From assembly GCA_948474755.1 (NCBI GenBank), contig CAOLHI010001280.1, positions 124,001 through 188,000 of the forward strand: DNA of 64,000 bases. Reading direction: 5' to 3'. Under the pieces are notes generated by a model that was given only the letters and a program-made list of their open reading frames with translations, ran no database searches and was not told the DNA's origin. The DNA is from Ctenosaura bakeri (Eukaryota > Chordata > Lepidosauria > Squamata > Iguanidae). This document shows, in pieces, positions 10,844 to 22,779 of this stretch (position 1 is the first letter of the stretch; every line of letters starts with the position of its first letter). The position numbers and the translations under genes were made by a program.

Positions 10844-13800
10844 GAAATTGCTACTTTATTTTTAAATGGCCCTCTTTCACTTTGAATTGATAAGAACCTG
10901 ACCACCTGTATTTGCTATAAGAGTAAATGATGCATGTTCTCTGCACTGTGAAACAACTTGCATAGAACTAGCAATCTAACAAAGTAATGATAATCATAAT
11001 GTGACTTAAGAACATATGTGCAAATATCCTAACTCCTATTTCCAGGCACATTCTTGTGCTTTGAACACATTAATCATTAGCTTGTTCTCATACTCTCTGT
11101 CTCAAATACATTTCTAACACATGAGTAATTGTACAGAAACTACTTCCACTCTAGTTTTCAGTTTTGCACCAGAAAGAAGCAGAGGCTTCAGACACAGAAC
11201 CAGTAAACAAAGACTGCATTCCTTCGGAAAGGTGTGCCAGAAACACAAGATAGCTAGTGAAAGCTGTGAATTAAACTTGTTTAACTCCTGTTTGCTCTTT
11301 GTAACAATTCACTCATCTGCAAAACCAAAAGCCATTTAACATAAACCTTTCAATCTTCAAGCCATGTCACAGTATGCCTGAAAAAGTTACATGAGGAACT
11401 CCTTTAAAAAGACAATATCGATATCTTACTAAACAGAGAAAAATGCAAAAAAGATGTATGAATCATTCTTTGTATCAACATTTTCTCTACATGTAACTAT
11501 CTCCAGCCTGTCTTGCTTACAGTTTTTAAAGTATAATAAAGTCAGCCTCCACAAAATTGATTTACCAAGATCATTTCTGTGACTAGACAGTATTTTAATA
11601 GAAACAGAACACTATTCAATGAAACACATACATCTCTGCCACAGCACGACAAAATAACCACCTTTATAATGCAACACATATTATTTAGACAACAATCTAT
11701 GATAAAAGCATCACTTTCAAGAATAGCTCTGTTTAAAAAATTAGAAAACCTCATACCTGATGATAAAAGGTCATCTGCCTGTAAGTGTAACATCTTTTTG
11801 AAAAGACTGACTTTGAGACCGACTGTGCTAAGAGACTAGCACAGAAAAGCACATCAAAATTTTATGGTTAAATACTGCCTTTGTTCTCCAATTCAAAGAG
11901 TTTTCAGACAAATGTTCACATTGCCACTGGAGAAACAAGCACATTAGTGCAATTTTGCAAGGCTAAATATATCAACAGAACAAAAACCAAAACATGTACA
12001 TACCTGCATGATATCTGGAAGAATGGATGTTCTGGCTGAGAAACTGAGTTTGAAAATCCAGACTTACTTTCCATTGGTTTCATGTTCTAGAATCACATTT
12101 CTTTCATATTCCATATGTTAAAACTGGGGTATTAAAATACACATATCCATCTGTACTGCTTCATTCAGGAGACAACCAAAGAAATCAAGTGCACTCTGAG
12201 CCGGTCTTAAAATTCTGACCGCATATCTGATTGCTTCTTTCTCAGCAGCGAAAAAATCCCTCCTCAATAGCACAAATCACAGAATTGTCTATATATGATT
12301 TTCTAAGCAAGTAACAGCAGCTTTACTTCCACCTGGTTACAAAAGCTTTTACAGTATTCTTCTAGCAAAGACGTGGCACAGAATGATGTAGAAAGAGAGA
12401 ACAAGGCAGAGAAAAAGAACAAGGACCTGGTATCTTAAACAGCAGCCTGGTTTGGCAGCCAGCCAGCCACCAGCAGAACTTATTGCCAATGCTGCAAATC
12501 CCTCCTATCAGCTAATGAAGATCAAGACTGCAGGTGAAACACAATTTTTATCACCATGACAAGGATTCCCTTGGAAATAGAAAGATGTATGACCTTGAAT
12601 TCTGTAAAGGAAATTATAAAAAGGAAAGGACAGTTTAACCCAAATAACATTACTTGTGTTTTTATCTACCATATATAATGGTTCTTCATATTCATAGCAG
12701 GACCAAGACTTCACTAAGCTGAACCGTACATATGTTCCATTTAACAGAACAGAAGATGGAAAGGTTCTCTGCCAGTCATATAACTTCTCATTAATATCAG
12801 AGTTCTTTAAAACATTTTTCTTTATTATAAATTCTTACTGATTATATATAAAATCATGCTGAAACTATTCATCTGAATATAAAAAATAAACGTTACACTG
12901 AGCTCAAAATTCACTATTAGCCTTTCTTTGCTCTTTTATAGCTTGCCTCTTTTCAGATAAGAATAAAAATATCTACAACTATCACTGGGAAGTATAAGCA
13001 CTAACCAATTTGTCCATCCAAGTTCTCCAGCATTACTGACTGCCAATGAAATTACAATGTCATAAACATGATAATAATACTCCTAGATTAATAAAGTATA
13101 AACTGAGCCATGCATAAAAAAAATGCCTGATTTAATATATTATGAACAAATACATCTCTAAACTACATCTTGCAAGATGGTCAGTATACACTGTTGCTAG
13201 TGGGAACTATAGTAGAGTTGAGGGAGCATTGAAATTAATATGCCTAAGCAATGCAAGTGACAGTAGGTGCTGTGAATAGTGGATTATACAACAAATGCAG
13301 CTGTGCAATGAACACTAAAAAGCACAAAGCTTTCACATGAATAGGGCTAGTAGAAGATGGTGTACACGGCCAATGAAAAATACACCTTAGGAATGGTACA
13401 TCTAGTTTAGCATACATTAACAGCATGGTATCTACGACACTATGCTGAGGCACCTACTAGGCTCACACCGCTTTTCCCCCCTATGAAAGTCAATGGAGAA
13501 ATTTATTTGTTCATTTGTACAGAAGGGAAAATTGCCCTTGCTGAAACACAACTGCTGTGAGCCAACCCCACATAAAACACCTTGGGTGGTGAAGGCTTCC
13601 TACCACTCTTCCAGCAGTAAAGCTCACCTCTCAGGTATGTTAATTGAGAAATTGTTCTATTCATTTGCATAGAGGAAATGATATCTGTTTACCACCCTTT
13701 CCTTCTCTGTGCTTCTCTTTATTTGTGTGTAAGAGGGTAAGAGCACAGCACTGCTCCTAGTTTTATGTGACTGACCACATTAACAGCAGTCATCTTATGG

Positions 13801-14089
13801 AAACCACACAGCAGGTTTTGTCTATTCACACAACACAGATTCTTTTTTTAAAAAATCCGTATCTGACTATGGGCCAAAAATAGTTAGAGATTCTGATCTT
13901 ACCTTATCTTCCTTACCGAGTTTTGAAAATTTTGCAGGACTGAGTGTTCAGACACAATATTTGTGATCATCTAGCAATCTTAACTCTTAATTTAGGGCCA
14001 TTCTCCTTGTTGTTTCTCACAAGGTTTTGCCACAGGAATTAAAATCTGTGGTCAGAAACCGAGATTTGCAATGGACTGGGGGAGACTCT
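10844..14089. other. unannotated AT-rich DNA
   Basis: Over 3 kb without a recognisable repeat, RNA gene or coding segment. The small open frames at 11121-11339, 11579-11839 and 12508-12714 show no familiar domain and no convincing splice context. Confidence 0.45.
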
Positions 14090-14706
14090 GTACTCGGTTT
14101 GGAATCACCCTGAATACCCATAAGGTAGCAGATTCTTTTTGATCTTGGAAGCTCAGCAGAGTCAGCCCTGATTGTACAGTCATCTATCCACATTCACTAG
14201 GGTTAGGAGCACATGACCTCTGTGAAAGTGAAAAAATTGTGAATAACTCCAAGCCCTCCCAAACCATATTTAACACAGGAAAAAAGTACGACCACCATAT
14301 TCAACCCACCATGGATTCCTTTGAGGCATCAGGGTTCCTTCACAAGGCAGAAGTGGGTGGCTGGTGGGGCTTACTGCCACCTCCACTGCAGCCCACACCA
14401 ATTTAAATAGTGACTTACAAGCCTTGTTCACAGTTTCTGTCTCACAAGGCTTGCAGTCACTATTAAATATGGCATAGGGCAGCAGCAGAGCCGATAGCAA
14501 ATAACTCATGAATAATCAAATCTGCAAAAGTGAAACCTGCAAATGTAGAGAGATGGCTGTACTTGCACGGGAGACTGTCAATGAATACCAGGTGCTATAA
14601 GCTATATTTCAGACGAAGGAACTGGCAAGCTCACCTGTGAGTATTTATCGCCTAAGAAAACCATATGAAATTAATGGGGCTGCTATAAGTTGACAGAAGA
14701 CTTTAA
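14090..14706 (+). mobile_element. 5S-Sauria SINE split by a Tigger-like MITE
   Basis: A chimeric SINE whose head derives from 5S rRNA and whose body and tail are Sauria SINE-like. The 5S part runs from about 14090 ('ggaatcaccctgaat') through 'gatcttggaagctcagcag' (14141-14159) to a MITE at 14177-14559, then resumes at 'tacttgcacgggagactg' and 'aataccaggtgctata'. The last two blocks correspond to the 5S internal promoter region (tacttggatgggagac, ataccgggtgctg). The body follows with 'ttcagacgaaggaactggca'. A CA-rich microsatellite starts at the tail. Confidence 0.88.
14177..14559. mobile_element. Tigger/pogo-like MITE nested in 5S-Sauria SINE
   Basis: 383 bp, starting CAGTCATCTATCCACATTCA and ending with the inverse (ctacatttgc.. 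pattern, '..gagagatggctg'). TA flanks both sides (14175-14176, 14560-14561). Comparison with the uninterrupted SINE at 42341 shows the pre-insertion site was 'gtacttg', so the TA duplication can be read directly. The interior matches the copy at 10455. Confidence 0.93.
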
Positions 14707-14765
14707 AGCGCATGCGTGCATGCACGCACACACGCATGCACACACACATACATGCACACCCAAGT
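14707..14765. repeat. CA/GCATG-rich microsatellite
   Basis: Alternating purine-pyrimidine run of cgcatgcgtgcatgcacgca type followed by (CA)n, seeded on the SINE tail. Confidence 0.85.
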
Positions 14766-16225
14766 TGACCAGAATGTTGAGGGTGGGGAAGAAGTACCTA
14801 ATAGAGCAACTGAGAAATCCTTGTGGTTATGATTCTGGGTCTCCTAAGCATATAGAAACCTTTTAATTTTTAAGGCATCAATAGCTTGTTAAAACCTTTG
14901 AGTAGTAAGATGAAATCTGTATTTTCCAACTGGAAAAAACAAGCACACACCTCACTTTGATCAAAGAGACCAATATTTTAAAAATGCCCTGCAACTCTTT
15001 TGGCCTGAGGCTATATAGAAGGCCTCGGTTAAAAATTAATCTTCCTAAGCTATGACCAGAAGCTTCTTTCAGGAAAAATGCAGTGATGTTTTCAGACCTT
15101 GAAATGAAATTACATGTATTGTTTTTGAATGTCAGTAGTATTATTTCAAGAAGATACAGTCAGTGAGGATGAATGTAGCAAGAAACCATATTTCATTTGA
15201 AATCACACCATGTTCCTGCTACATGCCGGTACTTAGAATGAAATCTCAAATTGACTTGATGAAACCAGGTTTCTCAACTATCAGCTGATGAGTCATGGTA
15301 TCTGAAAGCTATAGATTAGATCTTTGATACTTTCCTTAGGGCTTGTGTGAAAGCTGCTTTTTTCCCATGATACTGTTAATCCATTCAGTCACAATTAGAG
15401 GCATTTAAAGAAATTAACTGTCAGCTTAAAAAGTGATTGAACTTAACTATACTTAGAATTTGTAAAGCACATTCACATTCATTATCTAGTTATGATCCTT
15501 GCAATAACTCTGTGGCTTTTTGATCAATAATCCTGTGTTTTCTGTGTTTGTTGGGTGTGTGCGTTTTGTTTAGCTAAGGAGTATGATACTACTTTTGCGC
15601 AGAGGCTTCTTGCGGAAATTATGGTGATCTTGAAAGGGGAAAAAAGCAGTAATTTGACACTCTTATAAGAGATGAAAAATCTTGCACTGTTTTCCTATTT
15701 TTTTTGACAGTGTGTCTCCACTTGTCATCAGACCCTTCTTATCAGAGACAAAAGTTTGGTGAACATTCTTTGCATTCCTTCTTTGACTTCTTAGTGTTAT
15801 CTGGCCATGATTTCACACAAGATTGAAGTACTGATGACAGACAGGCCTTGAGGCTAGGGAACTGGGGTTGAAGACTATAACTTGTGTCTTAGTTTCCAGC
15901 TTTACTTATACAAAGAATTCAACATTATAGTAACACCTGAACTGCATATTCTTCTGTTGAGCAAGGACATCTTTTACCAACACCATCAAATAAATAGTCT
16001 TTCCAGCCCTTCTTCTCTATTGAAAATCTCATTGCTGTTTATGACCTTATAACTGCAAGGTTCTAGTCCCACAACTGGTCTATATGACCCTGCACATGAT
16101 TGGAAATTAATTCACAACATGGCAGCCTACCTTTCAACTGAATGGAACAGTGCAGACACAATATTTCTATGATTCTTCTGATCTTCATATGTTACTCTAG
16201 GTCAATTAAAAGTGCTGTTATTATA
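14766..16225. other. unannotated DNA
   Basis: No recognisable feature. Confidence 0.45.
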
Positions 16226-16233
16226 ATCTATAA

Positions 16234-16345
16234 CAGGCTTCTCCAACCCAGTTCCCTTGAAATGCACTGGACCACAGCATTCCCATTCTTGCCACGGCAC
16301 AGCATAGTCAGTCACTGTTGGAGGCCATCAGATTGTGGAAGTCTA
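16234..16345. mobile_element. short hAT-like MITE
   Basis: 112 bp beginning caggcttctccaaccc and ending in a degenerate inverse (ggaagtcta). The flanks atctataa (16226-16233) and atctatta (16346-16353) agree at 7 of 8 positions, as expected for an aged hAT target duplication. Superfamily assignment rests on that and on the CAGG..TTC start. Confidence 0.55.
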
Positions 16346-16353
16346 ATCTATTA

Positions 16354-16778
16354 TGCAAATAGTAATGGGCAGGATTCAATGGTGTATGTCTGACAAAAAG
16401 GGGGGATTCAGCAGAACTAAAAACCAAGCAAATTCAACAGAACTTTTACCAGGTCAATCAAAACCATACTGTTAATAGTATTCTTACACCAAGGTTCATA
16501 CAGAGTACTCCACAGGTAATTCTCTCCACAGAAACAGTTCCTAAAGTCTGAACCTGGACATCTTTAGAAGTGTTCAAATGTCTGAAACTACTGATTACAT
16601 GAAGTCATGGTGTGTCTTTTATCTGAACTTTTTTGTTTTTTAAACCAACTGCAGCCTCCAGAACTGCAAATTAGGAACAAGGAACAGCACAGGAAGGGCT
16701 GCTTAAACTTTTTACCTTTGTAGTTTACCAAAATCACTCATGGTTGTTTTTGTTGTTGCAGGAAGTGGGGTATATATG
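16354..16778. other. unannotated DNA
   Basis: No recognisable feature. Confidence 0.4.
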
Positions 16779-16957
16779 GCTATTGCTGTTGCATGACTTT
16801 AAGTCAGTTCCAATTTATAAAGACCCTAACATGAACATATCACAGAGTTCTCTGGGGCTGAGAGTATGTGATATACCCAAGGTCACTCAGTTGGTTTCCA
16901 TGGCCAAGTGGGAAATCAAGCTCTGGTCTCCAAACCACTACACCATGATGGCTCTCA
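16779..16957 (-). mobile_element. Sauria SINE
   Basis: Antisense. The inverted tail 'gactttaagtcagttccaat' is followed by 'caaggtcactcagttggttt' and the tRNA-like head ending 'caccatgatggctct'. The 117-codon open frame across it is SINE sequence and not a gene. Confidence 0.85.
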
Positions 16958-17270
16958 TATGTGGTTGTACAGATAGCTATATTTTTCAAGTGCTCAGCAA
17001 AAGCAGCTGGAAAGACACCAAGTGCATACTATTTGAAGGACAAGGATTAAAAAACATCTTCCTGTTCTGTTTCTCTGCTGAAACCTCCATCTCCTGAATG
17101 CAGATGTCTCCAACGAAATCTACACCTTTGCTTTATATTGAGGGAGGGGTAGAAAAAGGTACTATCTGTAATAATCCATAAAGTACAATCTTTGGTGCTG
17201 ACACCTTTGTGTCAGTGCTATACTGACCGCTTTTCAATAGACAGGTAGTGATTTATACAGCTGTAGTTTA

Positions 17271-17722
17271 CAGATGGCCTTCCACGCTTGCAGATTTGAC
17301 TTTCACAGATTTGATTATTTGCAAGTTTCTTCAAACCTCCCTCACCCCCCACCTCCCGGTGCTTCTTTTTCAAGGAACCTTTCCTCTCGGCAGTTCCAAT
17401 CAGATCTTTTAAAAACCCAACGCTGGTCCTCCTCCTCCTCCAGCAGCTGCTTGCCCAGCTAAGGACAAATTGCAGCCCAATCTATCAGCACCACAAACCC
17501 TCTCCCAATGCCCCCTACCCAAGGAAAGGGATGAGCAAGAAAGTATAGGGCCACCATGTCAACCCACTCCCCCACTTCCCTCTCCTTCCCCTGACCTAGT
17601 TTGGACCATGGATTCCCTCAACCCCCTTCCCACAGACATACACACATTTTGTTATTTAAGATTTTTCCACTTTTGTGAGAGTCCTGCACACCCTACCCTA
17701 GCAAATTGTGGGGATCCAACTG
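17271..17722. mobile_element. Tigger/pogo-like MITE, subtype B
   Basis: 452 bp beginning CAGATGGCCTTCCACGCTTG after TA (17269-17270), and ending with '..ttgtggggatccaactg' before TA (17723-17724). The interior block 'cagctaaggacaaattgcag' and 'ccctctcccaatgcccc' is shared with 45551-45880 and, inverted, with 4367-4849. Confidence 0.85.
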
Positions 17723-17724
17723 TA

Positions 17725-18900
17725 CTCTCAGTCTACATTTTATTTTGCTATGTTTTGTGTTCCACCATAAGTCTTCAATGACAAGAAAGGACAAGAATTA
17801 ATAATTATTAATAAAACCATTAAAAGTTAAAAATATTCTAAACATGTCTTGGAAAGAATTCATCAAAAACAGAAACTATGTGACACAAAGAAGGAAATAA
17901 TACATACATACCTAAACTTTTGAGTCAGAAGAGATTTCTCTAGCAAGAGAAGGAAATTGGAGAACAAAAATGACAGCCATAAAATGACAAACATAAAGCT
18001 ACCAATAAATGGGTTTGAGATCAGATTCAATTTTGTACTTCCAGTGTGCTTTGCAATCGCATTTCTGATTCAGGAATACGTACATTGTCTGTAAGATATC
18101 TAATGCTGTTACAAATCAAGGCCTCTTGAGTCTTCAAGTCCTGGTTTATTTCAAACCTTTCTCACCAGTTCTGGTAATAAAATAACTACGCAGCTGAAGT
18201 GGTTCATGTCTGTTAAAGTAATTGCCTTCTTTGTGCTAAGGGCAGTATTAAAAGGGAAATTCACTTTCATAATGGCAAATGTGGCACCTAAATATATTGG
18301 CCAATGCCTTGGTAAGTATTTTTATTGTTTTAGCAACACAGGTTTAGCTTCAGCACTATCCAGAAAAAAATACGCAATAGCTCACTGTGGTTATCTCAGA
18401 TTTCTAAAAAAGTGTTCCTCTCTTTCATTTAGGATAAGATATGAAAACTTGATAGCGAAAGTATAATAAAAGAGAGGGAGATTTTTTTTTCTCTGCAGAG
18501 CTAAGCTGGCTCTTACAGTTGGAAACATACTTACCATGTAACAAACTTTTGCCACAAACTGCAGCCCAAGGGCAAAGACACAACATTTTTAAAAACATCT
18601 AAGCAAGCACTGCAGTGTCACCTTGCAAAACAACACTGCATGACAAACATATTCTGGAACTAGAGTTAGTAACATTATCAAAATATCCGCACCACTGTGA
18701 ACAACAGACTGACAATCTGGTGCACCTTGCATATCTTCAGCCCTACTGGAGTAATTTAGTGAAACATTATACAAATTCTTGACAAAACAGCCTATCTCTT
18801 CTTATTAGTATTTTTTTCCTTCTCTAAAGAATTAGCTCAGATAAAGAGTATCAATCCATATCTGGTAATGTAAATTGGTAACTATGGAAGATGATGTACA
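17725..18900. other. unannotated AT-rich DNA
   Basis: No recognisable repeat or gene. The open frame at 18206-18466 has no recognisable domain. Confidence 0.4.
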
Positions 18901-18990
18901 TTCTCATCTACTTACTTATTTGCTTCATGTCCCAACTTTCTCCCAAGTGGGACCCAAAATGGAAATATACCCAGTTACTTCAAAGAGATC
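18901..18990 (-). mobile_element. possible L2-like LINE tail fragment
   Basis: 'catgtcccaactttctcccaagtgggaccc' resembles, at short range, the LINE tail at 4120-4160 and the inverse of 43230-43275. Too short for certainty. Confidence 0.3.
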
Positions 18991-20029
18991 CAAAGTGAGT
19001 CTGCATCTGTATATGTACCAACTCTACATACCTAAGACTATTTCTGCATTATAGATGACCTTCACTGGATCTGGATAGAGACTTTAAGGTTACATCTAAT
19101 TATCAAATATCTGCCTTGATTAGAGAGACAAATAAGTATCATATTTATTACAGGATTGCCACTCTTTAAAAATATTCTCTGAGACACTCTTTCAGTGAAT
19201 GCACACATGGCCAACATGATAATTCATATAATATCAGAAAATATTTTGTTCCCTCGGCTTTGATTAGAGCAAGATGAGTTTCTAATACTGCATCAGTTTT
19301 GCAGCAGGTAGAAGCACAAAAGTCCCCTGGAACAGGGCTCCACCCTGTTCCACTGTCCTGTCCAACTACTATTTCATCAATGGGCTGCACCTCTGTATTT
19401 ATAACTGTTGCAAAATAGCAGCATGGCAAACATTGGCCAGGAAAAGACTATGGCTCAAGCTCACATAGGTTTTGCCAAGGCTTATAGGAAGTTTCTTGTT
19501 TGTATCATAAATTTCTTGTTTGTATCATAATCATCTGTGTAAATATCTGTATACATATGCAATGCATGCCTGTGAAGAACCTTATCTGAGAAATTCTAGA
19601 GCTAAGAAGCCCATCCTCTTTCCCTCAACGTATACCCCTCAAGGATACAATTCCTACTCTCGGTCATTTCTGAGACTTCAGCAATAGAAAGGTAAAAAGC
19701 AGATAAGAAATAATCAGGAGAGTAGGTGTCATGTCCTTTGAGTGTACAGTCTGATGAGAAAGGGGTTGGCTCCTAATCCAAAATGTAATCTCTTGAATTT
19801 TTCAGGTTATTCTTCAGAATTTTTTCTTTAAGACTATAAGCTTTAAAGGCTTGAAAAAGCATCCAAATGTATCATGATGCAAACAAATGAACAAAATACT
19901 AACACAAAAATCAGAACACACAAGGAAGAAAGAACAGAAAGGAAAATAAAGGTAACAAGAGACTCGGTTTATGCTTTAAGGAAGGAGAAGGCAAAGTGCA
20001 TGCCAAGAGCCACCATGCCTCTCCCCTCA
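18991..20029. other. unannotated DNA
   Basis: No feature recognised. A perfect local duplication 'tttcttgtttgtatcataa' (about 19492-19529) is present. The 87-codon minus-strand frame at 19429-19166 has no recognisable domain. Confidence 0.4.
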
Positions 20030-20252
20030 AGCCTATGAATGTTTTTGATTGAAGCATTCCAACTAAAATCTGTCTATAAATGTAAAAATCAAAACAGCCC
20101 TCAGAATCAAAACACTGTATATCCAATCCAATCTCCAACAAAGGGGACGCCAGGGACTGCAGTAACCATCAGACCATTGCATTAATTTCCCATGTAAGCA
20201 AAGTGATACTCAAAATCTGACAACAAAGACTTTACCATGCATGGAGTGAGAA
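20030..20252 (+). mobile_element. Bov-B (RTE) LINE, part 1, upstream of DIRS insertion
   Basis: The plus strand translates to a decayed RTE reverse transcriptase segment. 'aaaggggacgccagggactgcagtaa' gives KGDARDCSNHQTIALISH, followed by VSKVILKI, a TGA stop and QQRLYHAWSEK. The frame stops dead at about 20252, where the DIRS terminus begins, and resumes at 26086 with EMSEVQAEFRK. The left limit is uncertain because similarity fades before 20030. Confidence 0.82.
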
Positions 20253-20450
20253 GGACAGGTTACTTACCTGTAACTTCAGGTCTTTGAGTGGCCATCTGCG
20301 AACTCACACAAATGGAGTTTACTGTGCCTGTGCAATGCATCATTCAGAACCTTCTAGAGCTGTTATGTCACAGTGTTTGGGCTGAGCCCCTCTTCCTCTG
20401 GTCCTGATGTGACCAGCCATATTCCCACTCAAACTCTCATTTCCCTGGAT
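20253..20450 (+). repeat. DIRS right inverted terminal repeat
   Basis: Begins aggacaggttacttacctg. 'actcacacaaatggagttta' and 'tgtgaccagccatattccca' recur inverted at 26075-25935. The outer 45 bp are complementary to 20540-20578. Confidence 0.87.
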
Positions 20451-20615
20451 GCCAAAGAGCAGCCAAAGAGTTAAGGAAAGAAAGCATGACATACTGCAGG
20501 GAGTACGGGCAGGTGTTGTGTGAGTTCACTGATGACTGCTTGAAGAACTATGGCTACAGGTAAGCAATTTGTCTTCCTTCTTCATGGTCTCTGTGACTCA
20601 CACAAATGGGAGACT
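20451..20615. repeat. DIRS internal complementary region
   Basis: Contains 'tgaagaactatggctacagg' to 'ttgtcttcc' (the inverse of the right extreme end), immediately followed by 'ttcttcatggtctctgtgac' (the inverse of the left extreme end at 26054-26085). In DIRS1 such a region joins the two ends and is thought to template completion of the termini in the circular intermediate. It includes the splice-donor-like string caggtaagca. Confidence 0.85.
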
Positions 20616-20639
20616 AGTAAGCTATTCACCATAGGAAGT

Positions 20640-21195
20640 GGAAGTGTCAGGTAACAAAAAAACCAGCACAACTCTCAAAGGTGATGTCAGCCCTGGACCT
20701 GGCATCCAACCTATCATGAGTAATGAAGGGTCAGAAACTGAGGCTAAAAAGCTGCCTTGCAAATGCCCTCCAGAGACAAATCTTTCAGGAAAGCCAGTGG
20801 AGTAGCCACAGTCCTGGTAGAGTAGCTATGCACATGAACAGGATGGTCTTTCTTTGCCAGTTTCTAGATCAGATAGATGGTCAAACAGACTCACTTAGAG
20901 AGGCATTGAGATAACACAAACATATTCTTCTTGTTCAATGAGTAACATACAAAGTGTCTCTGGGACTGGCGAAAGTCAGCAGTTCTGTTAGCATAAAAGG
21001 CCAGAGCTCACCTAACATACAGACAGTGCAAAGTACAGTCCAAATTTGAAATTAAGGTTCTGCATAAATACAGGTAAGACAAAGTCCTGGTTCAAATGAA
21101 AGGCTAATATCATTTTTGGAAGAAAGGAAATGTCCAGTCTAGGGACCACTTTATCTCTGTGGGACTTTAGGTATGGTGGGTCCACACAAACTTCT
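20640..21195 (-). pseudogene. DIRS tyrosine recombinase remnant
   Basis: The minus-strand frame across 20850-20720 reads VHSYSTRTVATPLAFLKD..LEGICKAAF, then a stop, then PQFLTLHYS. It aligns with the recombinase of the fresh copy at 63606-63998 (AHSTRAVATS..LHELCRVATW..FVRHYRL). In the catalytic HxxR box the histidine has become tyrosine while the arginine is kept, and the nucleophile tyrosine in the LHY motif is still present. Stops (tag at the TW position, tga and tag after the tyrosine) rule out function. The role in a live copy is insertion of the circular DNA by strand exchange. Confidence 0.8.
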
Positions 21196-21200
21196 CCTGC

Positions 21201-21536
21201 TCATCTGGCAGATGTTATCACTACCAAGCTGGCCATCTTCCAGACCTCCTCTCCTGGCAGATGGATCATGAGGATGGAAATGCCTCTCTCAATACACCAG
21301 TCCCACAGAAAAAATGTGAGACAAAGCAGGGTGCTCAATCTTGTTCCTCTTTGCTTGTTCAGGTAGTACACCACCATGGTGTTGTCAGTGATTACTTGAA
21401 GCTTGCCATGAAGAAAAACCTCAATGGCCTGGAAGGTTTTCTCCACTGCCAACATCTTGAAAGCTCTCTTCCTCTGTCCAGTGACCCTTGCTTGAGAATC
21501 CCTCCATGTGTGCTCCCCATCCCTCCATGAAAGCAT
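21201..21536 (-). pseudogene. DIRS RNase H domain remnant
   Basis: A 111-codon open frame. The central part reads LQVITDNTMVVYYLNKQ, then GTR.STLLCLTFFLWDWC and ILMIHLPGEE, the typical end of a DIRS reverse transcriptase/RNase H polyprotein. The TDN aspartate is kept. The frame is interrupted just downstream, where the conserved NxxAD..SR ending should be. Confidence 0.87.
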
Positions 21537-21899
21537 CTGTTATCACCAGTGTTGTCGATTGAAGAGAAAGGAAAGGCATGCCAGCCTGGATGTTCTTGGG
21601 ATTGAACTACCAATCTAGAGATTGATGGATGGCCTCCAGTATGGTGAGATGCATTCAGGGAGAGCTGAAGAATCGATCCAAGCAGAACAGGAACCAGGCC
21701 TGCAGAGTATGCATCTAAAGCCTTGCATGACATGTCACTGACATTATAGAAGCCATGAACCCAAGCAGCACTTGTATGTCTCTGTAAGACAGCTTTTATC
21801 AGGTTCTTGAACCTCTCATCTGGTAGGTAGGCAGCTGAGACACAAGAATCCAGAACGACACCAATGAACTTGACAGTTTGGGAGGGTTACAAATGAGAA

Positions 21900-22500
21900 T
21901 TCTCATTTTGTTGAAGAGGCAGAGTGTGATGTCAACATTGGCGAGAAGATGGAACTTGGAACAGGCAACAAGGAGCCAGTTGTTGATGTAAGGAAACAGG
22001 ACAGCATCTTATTGACTGAGCACAGCTGCCACCACTGCCATGCACTTCATGAAAACATGAAATGCAGTAGAAAGTCCAAAGGGAAGGATGTGGAAACAAC
22101 AAGCCCTTCTTCCCACAGGGAAACAAAGAAAACACCAGTGCAACAATCAGACTGCAATACGAAAGGATTCGGCCTTCAAATCCAACATCACAAATCAGTC
22201 TCCCTCTTGTAGCAGGGGCGTGATGGTAACAAGAGTGACCATCCAGAAATGTCTGGGCTGGATGTAAAAGTTGATCCAGGATGGGACAAAACTCAGATCC
22301 AGGATGGGACAAAACAAAAACAGTGGGACAGAGGGGGCGGGGATGAGTCTGATGGTACCCTTGAGGAAAAGAATACTGACCTTCTCAAGAAGGATGTTGG
22401 AGGCGGGAGTAATGTGGGGAATAATCCCAAAACTCCATGACATACCCTCCTTGCATGATGTTCAGAACCCAAGTGTTGGACATTCTGGCAATCCAAGCAT
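21900..22500 (-). pseudogene. DIRS reverse transcriptase remnant
   Basis: On the minus strand 22095-21950 reads CFHILPFGLSTAFHVFMKCM, then AVVAAVLSQ, a TAA stop (about 22009-22011) and DAVLFPYINNWLL. The polymerase active site, normally YIDDW, is here YINNW (21990-21976), so both metal-binding aspartates are gone. LPFGLST (motif B region) is intact. Open pieces in other frames (22312-21932, 23015-22293) are shifted readings of the same region. Confidence 0.86.
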
Positions 22501-22779
22501 GTTGGTAATTTCACAGTCTGTTGCTGAAAAGTGGAGTGGTGGTGAGAAGAAGATTGACAGAGGAGGCAAAGACAGAACTTGTCTTGGTCGCTAGACTTTT
22601 TGCAGCATGACTGCAGGTAGTAACTGGCAACTATTGAAGATCTGCATGAAGAAGACAGCAGGAGCACAGATGTTCTCAAACATCTGGCCACTAAAGGGTT
22701 GAATGAACACTCTAGTCCCAAGGATTGCCTAGACAATGGGACAAATGGGCTTGAGGTTGGAATCCAAACTTCTTTGCAG

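Noticed and set aside
21949..22594. Plus-strand ORFs of 87-107 codons
   Set aside because: They are antisense to the DIRS reverse transcriptase and have no domain.
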